Positions 18,817 to 27,755 of a DNA stretch of 64,000 nucleotides are shown one piece after another; the first letter of the stretch is position 1, and each line of letters starts with the position of its first letter. This DNA comes from Candidatus Poribacteria bacterium. GTDB lineage: Bacteria > Poribacteria > WGA-4E > WGA-3G. The stretch is from assembly GCA_022827885.1 (NCBI GenBank), contig JAJEIP010000007.1:62001-126000 (forward strand), in the 5' to 3' direction. The notes beneath the pieces were generated by a model. The model had not been told where the DNA came from. It made no database searches and was given only the letters and a program-made list of their open reading frames with translations. A program made the translations under genes and the position numbers.

Positions 18817-19881
18817 TCATACACACTCTGCGCCAAGAAGGTGTTCAAGGATGTAGAAGTCCAGACCTTCATAATCTCGGGCTGCGATAAATTCCTGTTC
18901 GACCTCTTTGTCAAACGTTCGAACTTTCTCAAGTAGGTTAAGGAAGGTTCTGCGACTGCTCAATAAGTGTTTTGTTGAGATGTCGCGGGGTTGGGTTCGC
19001 ATGACTTTCACATCTAATCCAATGAATTCGCCGTTTCTACCGTATCCGTTCTCTTCCAGGACCCGTACCTGATTAAAGGCGCGTCGTAAATTAACGGACC
19101 CGAACGCCTTATCTTGATCGAATTTTAACCCATTCTGATCGTTGAGATGGACGCTCCAAAGTTTCTTATGACAGAGCGCGTATCCCATTTCATCGGAGGG
19201 TTCCAAACCTGCGAGAATCGCGTGTGCGCTTTCGATTAACCCGCCCACGCGCTCCGGTGCGTCGCTTGCATAAGCCAAACCAATGGCGTGTCCGATGGTT
19301 GGAATATAAGCGATGTCCATGGGTTCATTCGGTTTGGGTTCTATAAGGATTCGGATTTCCGGATCGTAGTCGAGCAGTGCGTTCATCGCTTCCAAAATTT
19401 GACCAACTGCGCCTGCTGCGTCTTTCGTTTCCCGGATGTAGGTACCTTCTCGGGCAAGCCACAACACGAGATTTTTACACCCGATCTCGTTAGCAATATC
19501 GACACACCTTTTTGAACGTTCCAGGGCATAGTGTCTTTCTTTTTCGGAATTAGAAGTGTAAGCCCCATCAATCGTCTGTGGAGATTCCCACAACCGGGGT
19601 GCCACCACCTCTGCCGTCAAACCGTGGTCGTCAATCTGTTTTTTTACGGCTTTTGTCCGTGCTATCAGTTGTGTATACGTTTTCTCGTCAATATCCGGCA
19701 CAATATCATCATCATGAAATTGAATTCCAACAAAACCGAGATCGCGATAAAATCCAACTTTTTCATCGAAACTGAACGGCTCCCGAACAGGGGGGCCAAA
19801 AGGGTCTGTTCCCTCATGTATATTCCAGGGTCCGAAAGAGAAACAATATTCTGTTGTTTCTTTAAGGGGTTCGCTCATCAT
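18817..19881 (-). CDS. Xylose isomerase-like TIM barrel protein
   Basis: FGPWNIHEGTDPFG, IEPKPNEP, SVHLNDQNG motifs. Confidence 0.9.
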   Translation of the reverse strand: MMSEPLKETTEYCFSFGPWNIHEGTDPFGPPVREPFSFDEKVGFYRDLGFVGIQFHDDDIVPDIDEKTYTQLIARTKAVKKQIDDHGLTAEVVAPRLWESPQTIDGAYTSNSEKERHYALERSKRCVDIANEIGCKNLVLWLAREGTYIRETKDAAGAVGQILEAMNALLDYDPEIRILIEPKPNEPMDIAYIPTIGHAIGLAYASDAPERVGGLIESAHAILAGLEPSDEMGYALCHKKLWSVHLNDQNGLKFDQDKAFGSVNLRRAFNQVRVLEENGYGRNGEFIGLDVKVMRTQPRDISTKHLLSSRRTFLNLLEKVRTFDKEVEQEFIAARDYEGLDFYILEHLLGAECV

Positions 19882-19987
19882 CCTCTCCTATACGCAACGT
19901 TTTTTCTTTCATTTCGTTACACATCTTACCCTCGATCGCTTTGTTTCGGAAATGCTACAGTAGCGATAAAGAATACGAAAAAACTGC

Positions 19988-20017
19988 TTGACTTTACTAA
20001 TAAGTATAATGTATTAT
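19988..20017 (+). promoter_or_regulatory. Sigma70-like promoter upstream of BamA-fusion gene
   Basis: TTGACT-18 nt-TATTAT. Confidence 0.45.
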
Positions 20018-20105
20018 TTAAAATGTGTCAAGCAATTCTGTAGTCGAGGTTTGCAAACAGATATTGCAAATCAGATATGCTGGATTAAGAAGGAACCTTC
20101 CCAGA

Positions 20106-23100
20106 ATGTTACCCATATCTCGAGCGATTTTCTCTCATGTATATTTATTATATTTTTTCATGCTCACGCTGAACCTATCCATCCAGCATATACATGCAGC
20201 GGACCATGAAGGCACGGGAAGCACTTCCGCGCCATCCGTCAACAATTCGATCCGCGAAGCCCAGACATTGATATTAGGGACACCCTCAACAAAAAACTTC
20301 AGTTTTTTAGATGTTTATCACATAGCACTCAGTCTAAACGTAGCGGGTAATATTGAGCTGATCGCCACAGAGGGGGATGTCATCACCGTTACGCTTGAAA
20401 AGCAGGCACGGAAAACCACAAATACAGAACAGGACGCTCTGATTCGCGACTACCTTGATAGCATCACCTTTACAGGAACGAACAGCGGTGACACACTTCA
20501 GTTAAGGATACAACTCCCCAACAATTCCTCTGAAACACAGCCGAACTCGCTCGCTAATGGGGACGCGTTACCAGCCGCGCGCTATGATGGACTCCAACTG
20601 AAATGTAGAATTAAAACGCCAGCGGATGTCTCCGTTCAGCTCCACACCCAAACCGGAGATATCTCCCTTCAACGTATCCGCGGGAAAATAGAAACTTCGA
20701 CAGAGACAGGGAACGTCCATTTAGATGAAACCGTAGGCAATTATAATGTCCGTGTGACCACGGGTAACATTGACGGGAAGATTTTGCTGACGCATGGACA
20801 AAACAGGTTAGAGACCCAAAACGGCTCAATTGGACTGGAGGTCCTTGACACCGTTGCATCACCGATGGATATAACCGCACAAGCGGGTGGCATCCGTTTA
20901 CGACTTCCTGAAAATTATGCCGCGGATATTGAACTTGAGAGTGAGAAACAGCAGATCGTTGTCAATTTGCCCGCACAATTTGACGAGGCAACGGGATTGA
21001 CCCTTATTAACGAGGGTGGACCGCTGTTTCGTCTGAAAGCCACCAACTTGATTTCACTGCTATCGAGCACATCAAGCAGCAATACATCCACAGATGCTAA
21101 AACGGATCTCGCCATAGATTTCGCGCAACCCGTTCCGCAAGTCGCACAACCGCCTACTATTGACGGAAATTTATCTGAGATCGTGTGGCAAGCCGCCGCG
21201 CCACTCTCTCCACTCCAGAACCCAGATGGCACGGAGGCTCCAAGCAACGCAACTGAAACTTTTTTAATGTGGGATGCCGAGAATTTCTATGTCGGTGTAA
21301 AGGCGCATTTGTCTGATTCGCTGCTTCCGTATGTTTCACAGACTCAGCAGGATTCGCCAATTTGGGAAGACGAGTGTATTGAAATTCTGATTGACCCGAA
21401 TCCGAAAACTGATGTCTATTATCACCTCGTTATTAACCCGATTGGTGCGTATTTTGATCAGCGGGTGAATACCCCTGGAGAGCCGAGTTTCCCGTTCGCG
21501 CCGCATGATGTCCAACTCACTTTAAATCGGAAAACGCTGCAAACGGTATTCAAGGCAGATAGCGCGTGGAATTCAAATGCAAAAGTTGCGAGTCAAATTA
21601 AGGCTACCTTTTGGAGCCTTGAGGTCGCTTTACCGCGTAAAATGTTGGAACCTGCTCCTAAGATGGATCCACAGGCAATGCCCGCTTTTGAAAACAGGTG
21701 GCTTTTTAACATCCATCGTAAAATGCACAGTAGTAACATGAAGAGTCTCATCCGTGCTACGTCCCGAGAATATAGTTATTGGCTGCCGATTTACGATACC
21801 GAGCGTCCGTGGTGGCCCCACACGCCACAAGAGTATACGGGCCCGCTTGCCGGACGCTATGGTCCAGCAATGGGAATTTTGGAATTCATTACGACACCAC
21901 TCGCTGCTGAAAACTTCGCATCCGAAACGAAGGTCCGGGTTGCGACTATTGAGATCAAAGGTAACACCACTATTTCGACAGAGGCGATTCAACAGACCCT
22001 CCCGATTCAGGTTGAAGATGTTATCACAAGTTCACAACTTTCTTGGCTCATCGCAGAATTACGGGAACAGGGTTGGTTCCAAGAGGTGCGTTTGGAAACT
22101 CAGCAAGTCGATGTTGGCAGTGAAGAACCTACCAGCGGCCAGCAAGCGACTGGGAGACAAGTTCGGAAGGAGAGAAGACTGACAGCTGGGGGAAATCAGC
22201 CAATTTTCCCTTCTTTCAACCGTCCAATCAATTTGCATATCCGGGTTACGGAAGCCCCCGTGCTTTTTGCGGAGCAAATTAAGATCGAAGGGAACAGGAG
22301 TTTTCCTTCGCGATTCATCAAGGACTGGTTTCAGTTAGAATCCGGCTATCTTGCGGTTGCTGTTGTTAGATTGAAAGAACGATTAATTGCTGATTTTTAC
22401 GCAAATCGTGGATATGAATTCGCCACTGTTACGCATCGAATTGACAACGATGCCCTTGAATTTAGCATTGACGAGGGGACACTGCACGAGATTCGTTTCA
22501 CTGGGAACAGTCGAATCCCGCGGGCGGAACTGCTGTCGGCACTTAACCTCAGCACCGGAAATGGTGATGGCGCAGGAGGTTCACAAGCCTCGGATATTTA
22601 CCATCACGCGCTGGGTCAATCGAAGATAAACGGTCTGCGCCAGGAACTCAGCAAAAGCAGTGAGCATTTCAAATCGGTTCGGAATTGGCATGTTCAACGT
22701 GAGGGTGGAAAAAACGTCATGATTATTGACATCGAAGAGCAGCCGTTCGCGAGACCCGGTGGTTTCCCGATTCTTCAATTCAATCGTGTTCACGGATTAA
22801 TGCTTGGCGCGGGAGGGACCCTCTCAACGCAGCTTACGGGTCAAGAACGGGTTTTCGGCTCAATAAGTGGTGGATTTTCCAGCAAAATATGGAACTACCA
22901 CGCCGGTATCGAGAAAGGGTTCTTTAAACGGCAGCTGCTCAAATTCGGAGGAGGTTTCTATAAACTCACGGATGTCAGTTCTAATCTCTATCTACATCAA
23001 GGTGAGGCTTCTCTGAGTGCCAGCTATTATGGTTCAGCACTTCAGGATTATTATCAACGTCAAGGCGCGCAGGGATGGGTAACTTACGCGCCATCAGAGT

Positions 23101-23879
23101 GGTCGTATCTTAAACTGGAGTTTACTGGAGAAAGACACGACAACCTGTCCAAATCTACGGATTGGAGTTACTTAAACCGCAATCTAATCAAGCGGGGAAA
23201 CTCACGGATTAATCGTGGACAATTGCGGAGTCTTTCCCTCGTTTATGCGTTCGATACACGAGACCACAGATCGACTATCACACGGCATTTCCATACGCTG
23301 TTTTCTGCGAATGAGCGGACTCGGCGGGGATGGCGCGGTCAATTCGCAGTTGAAATAGCCGGGAACAGTTTCGGTGGGGACCATGCCTTCAATTTCTATC
23401 GGTTTGAGTTGACACGCTACACGCCTATATCCGGCTCACACCATCTGAATGTGCGGATTGCGGGTGATTTTTCCGATGCACCCTTGCCAAGGCAACGGCT
23501 CCTTCACCTTGGAGGTGGGAACACCCTGCGCGGTCACTATTCTAATGTATTCGCTGGGGACAATCGGCTCCTGATTAACTTGGAGTATCGGCTCATCAAA
23601 GAAACAATTCCCAATGAACAAGACGGTGTCCTGGGGTGGAGCCTCAGTTGTTTCTTGGATGCGGGTCGTGTGTGGTGGTATGATGATGCCCCTTTTTCTG
23701 ACCTTGAATATTTCATGACCCAGTTGGAGGCATCTGTTGGGGTTGGATGCTCCATCTTTTGGGATCCTTTCGGGAATCCTGAACCGTTGAGTGTTGCCCT
23801 TGAAGTGGCAGAACCCCTTAATTCATCTTTTTCTTTACGAAATCCGAGCATCACTTTACGTTTAGGACGCATGTTCTAA
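20106..23879 (+). CDS. Outer-membrane fusion protein: DUF4097-like + CBM9/DOMON-like + POTRA repeats + BamA/D15 beta-barrel
   Basis: DUF4097-like TQTGDISLQRIRGKIETSTETGNVHL; CBM9-like PPTIDGNLSEIVWQAAAPLS; POTRA TIEIKGNTTISTEAI and IKIEGNRSFPSRFI; barrel with LGGGNTLRGHYSNVFAGDNRLLINLEYR. Confidence 0.85.
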   Translation: MLPISRAIFSHVYLLYFFMLTLNLSIQHIHAADHEGTGSTSAPSVNNSIREAQTLILGTPSTKNFSFLDVYHIALSLNVAGNIELIATEGDVITVTLEKQARKTTNTEQDALIRDYLDSITFTGTNSGDTLQLRIQLPNNSSETQPNSLANGDALPAARYDGLQLKCRIKTPADVSVQLHTQTGDISLQRIRGKIETSTETGNVHLDETVGNYNVRVTTGNIDGKILLTHGQNRLETQNGSIGLEVLDTVASPMDITAQAGGIRLRLPENYAADIELESEKQQIVVNLPAQFDEATGLTLINEGGPLFRLKATNLISLLSSTSSSNTSTDAKTDLAIDFAQPVPQVAQPPTIDGNLSEIVWQAAAPLSPLQNPDGTEAPSNATETFLMWDAENFYVGVKAHLSDSLLPYVSQTQQDSPIWEDECIEILIDPNPKTDVYYHLVINPIGAYFDQRVNTPGEPSFPFAPHDVQLTLNRKTLQTVFKADSAWNSNAKVASQIKATFWSLEVALPRKMLEPAPKMDPQAMPAFENRWLFNIHRKMHSSNMKSLIRATSREYSYWLPIYDTERPWWPHTPQEYTGPLAGRYGPAMGILEFITTPLAAENFASETKVRVATIEIKGNTTISTEAIQQTLPIQVEDVITSSQLSWLIAELREQGWFQEVRLETQQVDVGSEEPTSGQQATGRQVRKERRLTAGGNQPIFPSFNRPINLHIRVTEAPVLFAEQIKIEGNRSFPSRFIKDWFQLESGYLAVAVVRLKERLIADFYANRGYEFATVTHRIDNDALEFSIDEGTLHEIRFTGNSRIPRAELLSALNLSTGNGDGAGGSQASDIYHHALGQSKINGLRQELSKSSEHFKSVRNWHVQREGGKNVMIIDIEEQPFARPGGFPILQFNRVHGLMLGAGGTLSTQLTGQERVFGSISGGFSSKIWNYHAGIEKGFFKRQLLKFGGGFYKLTDVSSNLYLHQGEASLSASYYGSALQDYYQRQGAQGWVTYAPSEWSYLKLEFTGERHDNLSKSTDWSYLNRNLIKRGNSRINRGQLRSLSLVYAFDTRDHRSTITRHFHTLFSANERTRRGWRGQFAVEIAGNSFGGDHAFNFYRFELTRYTPISGSHHLNVRIAGDFSDAPLPRQRLLHLGGGNTLRGHYSNVFAGDNRLLINLEYRLIKETIPNEQDGVLGWSLSCFLDAGRVWWYDDAPFSDLEYFMTQLEASVGVGCSIFWDPFGNPEPLSVALEVAEPLNSSFSLRNPSITLRLGRMF

Positions 23880-23913
23880 TGGGTATCGGTTCGGATTTTT
23901 CAAAAATCCTTTC

Positions 23914-23976
23914 AGTCGTCAGTCGTCAGTTAAGAGATTTTCGTAAAAAAAACCTCTTGTAACTGACAACTGACAA
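23914..23976. repeat. TCAGTT-type inverted repeat, copy 2
   Basis: cagtcgtcagtcgtcagttaagagatttt...aaaacctcttgtaactgacaactgac. Confidence 0.7.
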
Positions 23977-24120
23977 CTACTATAGTAGATTTTAGAATTA
24001 CTTAGACATTAGAGATGCGGACTTAACCCCCTAACCCCCCTTATCAGGGGGGAATTAGCGGTCTTTCTCATGACACATTGACTTGCAAATATCTACCTAT
24101 TTATAGGATTTACCATAAAT

Positions 24121-25233
24121 ATGAAAACCACACCACTCCATACCACCCATAAACACCTCGGTGCGACATTCGAGAAAAAGCATTTGGACTGGAATATTGC
24201 GACCGAGTTCACCGATACTATTTCTGAACACCATGCTGTCAGAAACAACGTCGGTATTGCTGACGTGTCTTACCGAGGTCGGCATCGGTTAATCGGCGAG
24301 GATCGGGCGAAATTTCTCCATCGTATTATCTCCAACGATGTTGAAAGCCTCTCCATTGGTCACGGAACTTACGCCACGATTTTAACGCATCGCGGGAAAA
24401 TTATAGCCGACATGAACATCACCGTTCTTGCGGACACAATCCGTATTGACACCGCGCCTGAGACCACAGAAAGCCTTTTCACGGAATTGGATAAGTACAT
24501 CATCGCTGACGATGTTGAACTTTTTGATGTAACCGCCGACACCGGAGCCATCGCTGTTCACGGTCCACAGTCGACGGATCTTGTTCAATCTGTGCTGGGT
24601 ATAAACGAATTGGCTACGCTGCCCGAACGGCATAACTGCTTTCGTGAAGCAGACGCGGTTTTTAAATACGAAATTGTCTGCGTGCGAACAGAGAACACAG
24701 GCGAGGTAGGTTGGACGCTTTATACCGCTGCCGAGGGATTAGTTTCGCTTTGGGAAACATTGATGACTGCGGGAGCACGCCTTGACGTTCAACCGATCGG
24801 TTGGAATGCCCTTGAATCGCTCCGTATCGAAGCAGGTATACCGAGATACGGAACGGAATTGACCGATTCTGTTATTCCACTTGAGGCTGAATTAGAACAC
24901 GCTATTGACTTTGAGAAGGGGTGTTATATCGGACAAGAAATTGTGGCGCGTATGAAGTATCGAGGACACCCAAATCGGCTCTTGCGCGGTATTGAAATTG
25001 ATGTAAACTCAACATCACATGACTGCCATAGCGACTTTTTGGAGGCGCGGGTGTTCAACGGGGACAAAGCGGTCGGTTGGGTTACGAGTGCCACCTTTGC
25101 CCCGACGCTCGGGAAGATGGTTGCCCTCGGTTACGTCCGGATGGCAGTCACTGAAGCAGGCAGCCGTGTCCGAATTGAGGCATCAGAAGGACCCGTTGAT
25201 GGGACAGTCGTCCTTCTGCCGTTTTTGGCGTAA
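24121..25233 (+). CDS. Folate-binding YgfZ/GcvT-like protein
   Basis: KGCYIGQEIVARMKYRGHPNRLLRG signature; GcvT-like N-terminus. Confidence 0.9.
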   Translation: MKTTPLHTTHKHLGATFEKKHLDWNIATEFTDTISEHHAVRNNVGIADVSYRGRHRLIGEDRAKFLHRIISNDVESLSIGHGTYATILTHRGKIIADMNITVLADTIRIDTAPETTESLFTELDKYIIADDVELFDVTADTGAIAVHGPQSTDLVQSVLGINELATLPERHNCFREADAVFKYEIVCVRTENTGEVGWTLYTAAEGLVSLWETLMTAGARLDVQPIGWNALESLRIEAGIPRYGTELTDSVIPLEAELEHAIDFEKGCYIGQEIVARMKYRGHPNRLLRGIEIDVNSTSHDCHSDFLEARVFNGDKAVGWVTSATFAPTLGKMVALGYVRMAVTEAGSRVRIEASEGPVDGTVVLLPFLA

Positions 25234-25266
25234 CTTGTTAAGTCGAAAACTTGTTACGTAACATAC

Positions 25267-25471
25267 AGGACTTACACAAATTGTGTAAAAAGGCGATATA
25301 TTCCATCAAAAAAGGCGTTATGTCAATAATTTAACCCCCTAAAGAATCAACGGTATGAATGCGAATCAACGGTATGAATGCGAATCAACGGTATGAATGC
25401 CTTATGGCATTCCCCGTATGGCATTCCCCGCCCCTTATCAGGGGGACTTTAAGAGGGAATGCGTAAGTCCT
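25267..25471. mobile_element. MITE-like element AGGACTTAC...GTAAGTCCT with internal tandem repeats
   Basis: 9-bp terminal inverted repeats; interior has 3 x 19 bp and 2 x 14 bp tandem repeats. Confidence 0.55.
25344..25400. repeat. Three exact tandem copies of GAATCAACGGTATGAATGC
   Basis: 3 x 19 bp at 25344, 25363 and 25382. Confidence 0.95.
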
Positions 25472-25629
25472 AACATATTAGAATAAGGTTTTTATCAGCA
25501 CGCGGGTTGATGTCTATTTTTAGGTTTTGCTTTACAAGCGCGGGCAAAACCGCAGCAAAGGAATTTTACAATTAACCGACGGCTGATAACCACTATAATT
25601 AATAACTCTAAGGAGGTAAATCTAAACCG

Positions 25630-26529
25630 ATGCTGGACAACAAATTTTATTTTCGTATATCGCTTCTATTGTTACTCCCCATGCTTTTAGGCGGATGCGG
25701 TCTTGCGAAATTGGCAAGAATTCAAGGGGAAGGGGATCTCACTGTAGTAGAAGCCACCCTTGAAGGGAACATCGGCACGCTTGAAAACCTATCTAAAATT
25801 GGGAATAAAAATCTCATTATCAAGACGGCGCGCGCGTATTCATCTTATGCGGGTTTTATTGAGGATAAGATGGAAGAGGCTGAAATAGCAGGCGACTATG
25901 AAACTGCGGACGAGATGCGTGCACGTGCCATCGACCACTATAAACGTTCTGAGGGATACGCGATTAAGGCTTTAGCGAAATCCGATGAAACCTTCAAAGA
26001 GATAAGAACTGCCGATATGGCTGTGTTTGAAAAAGCCCTACAGAAGTTGAAACCGAAGGATGTCGAACCCCTGTTTTGGGCGGCGTATTCAATCGCACGC
26101 GGCATTAGTCTCCAGAAAGATGATCCGATGCAAGTGATTGACCTCGCTCGGGTGGAATTGATGATGGGACGTGTGCTGGAATTGGAGGAAAACTTCTACT
26201 TCGGGAGCGCGCATCTGTTCTATGCCGTCTATTACGGCGACCGGGCACCCTCCATCGGTGGGGACCCAGAGAAGGCAAAGGAACATATTGCCCACGTAGA
26301 TGAAATCAATGACGGTAAGTTTTTGATGAGCAAACTCTATCTTGCACGTTACTATGCTTATCCGAAACAGGATGTGACGCTTTTCAAGGAGTCGTTACAA
26401 GAAATTCTTGACGCCCCCGCGGACATTTATCCGGGGGAAGAAGCCGCGACTTCGTTGGCGAAATCGCGTGCCAAACGCTTACTCAACCAGATTGATGACC
26501 TTTTTGATCCAGAAATGGAGGAAGAATAA
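25630..26529 (+). CDS. TRAP transporter TatT component family lipoprotein
   Basis: Lipobox LLGGCG; helical TPR-like; YDxAxLFYAVYYG-type region; adjacent to DctP. Confidence 0.8.
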   Translation: MLDNKFYFRISLLLLLPMLLGGCGLAKLARIQGEGDLTVVEATLEGNIGTLENLSKIGNKNLIIKTARAYSSYAGFIEDKMEEAEIAGDYETADEMRARAIDHYKRSEGYAIKALAKSDETFKEIRTADMAVFEKALQKLKPKDVEPLFWAAYSIARGISLQKDDPMQVIDLARVELMMGRVLELEENFYFGSAHLFYAVYYGDRAPSIGGDPEKAKEHIAHVDEINDGKFLMSKLYLARYYAYPKQDVTLFKESLQEILDAPADIYPGEEAATSLAKSRAKRLLNQIDDLFDPEMEEE

Positions 26530-27572
26530 TGAAGAACGAAAAAACAGACTACAAAGCACACGCTGCTAAATTAGTCGGCGTGTTTCTACTGATTTTAGGA
26601 ATTTTCTGTCTACCGATAGTGCATCTGAGTGCCGAATCTATTAAGTTCGCAACACTCGCGCCAAAGGGTTCTACATGGATGAACAATTTTGAAGCGATGG
26701 GGAAAGAGATTCGCTCTAAAACAGATGGTGAGATTCGTCTGCGTATCTATCCGAACGGGGTTCAGGGAGATGAACTCGACGTTATCCGCAAGATGCGAGC
26801 CGGATTGATCCACGCAGGTGCTATGACCGCTACGGGTCTTGGCGAGATACAGGAAGAGGTCCTGATTTTCCAATTGCCTCGAATGTTCAGAACTTACGAA
26901 GAACTCGACTATGTCCGTGACTATCTCCGGGCAGACCTTGACAAAGCCTTCATGGATGCCGGGTATGTTCTACTCGGTATGGGAGACATCGGCTTTTATT
27001 ATATATTCAGTAGTCAACCCATCCGCACTATTGCCGATCTTCAATCCCCAAACATCAAAATGTGGGCTCGGACGACTGACAGAATTGGGCTTACGTTTTA
27101 CGAAAACGCTGAGATCGCAACTGTGCCGAGAGAGGTCACACAGGTTCTCGGTTCGCTCTACTCAGGGCATATCAACACCCTCGCTGCGTCTCCTTATGTC
27201 ACTGTCGCCCTGCAATGGCACGATAAATTCAAATATATGACGGACCTTCCTGTGAGTGTTGGTGTGGGTGCCACAGTCATGACACAGGAAAAGTTTGATG
27301 CGCTTTCCCCGGAGCAGCAAAAGGTTTTGCGCGAAGTTGCGGACGCGCATCAGGGACAGTTAATTCAGGATATTCGCAAGGACAATGAAAGGGCACTGGA
27401 GGCATTGCAAAAGAAGGCAGGCATTCAAGTGGTTGAATTCGAGGACGATTCTCGGGAAGCGTGGGATGCGCTTGCCGCAGAAACCCACAAAGCCCTGGTC
27501 GGTGAGATCTACTCGCAAGAATTTCTTGATAAGATTAACGCCCTCTTGCAAGCGTATCGGGAGAAAAATTAA
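26529..27572 (+). CDS. TRAP transporter substrate-binding protein (DctP family)
   Basis: IKFATLAPKGSTWMNNFEAMGKEI...KMRAGLIHAGAMTATGLGEI. Confidence 0.92.
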   Translation: MKNEKTDYKAHAAKLVGVFLLILGIFCLPIVHLSAESIKFATLAPKGSTWMNNFEAMGKEIRSKTDGEIRLRIYPNGVQGDELDVIRKMRAGLIHAGAMTATGLGEIQEEVLIFQLPRMFRTYEELDYVRDYLRADLDKAFMDAGYVLLGMGDIGFYYIFSSQPIRTIADLQSPNIKMWARTTDRIGLTFYENAEIATVPREVTQVLGSLYSGHINTLAASPYVTVALQWHDKFKYMTDLPVSVGVGATVMTQEKFDALSPEQQKVLREVADAHQGQLIQDIRKDNERALEALQKKAGIQVVEFEDDSREAWDALAAETHKALVGEIYSQEFLDKINALLQAYREKN

Positions 27573-27607
27573 GGGGCACTGACGTAACCCTTTAGTAAAC
27601 TTTTGTT

Positions 27608-27636
27608 GATAGGCGCGCCTCCAAAGCGCGCCTATC
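27608..27636. terminator. GC-rich hairpin after TRAP genes
   Basis: GATAGGCGCGC-ctccaaa-GCGCGCCTATC. Confidence 0.5.
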
Positions 27637-27678
27637 CATTTTATGTCAGTTCTATTTTCTAAACTCTGGCGATTCCCC

Positions 27679-27708
27679 TTGCAATTGTCCTTCACATCCG
27701 TGTATAAT
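27679..27708 (+). promoter_or_regulatory. Sigma70-like promoter upstream of restriction-modification gene
   Basis: TTGCAA-18 nt-TATAAT. Confidence 0.5.
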
Positions 27709-27755
27709 TGGCATTATCCTAAGTTCAACCGCCGAAAACACACGGAGAAAAGGTC

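Noticed and set aside
25344-25430. Tandem repeats as a CRISPR array
   Set aside because: 19-mers are directly adjacent with no spacers and no cas genes nearby.
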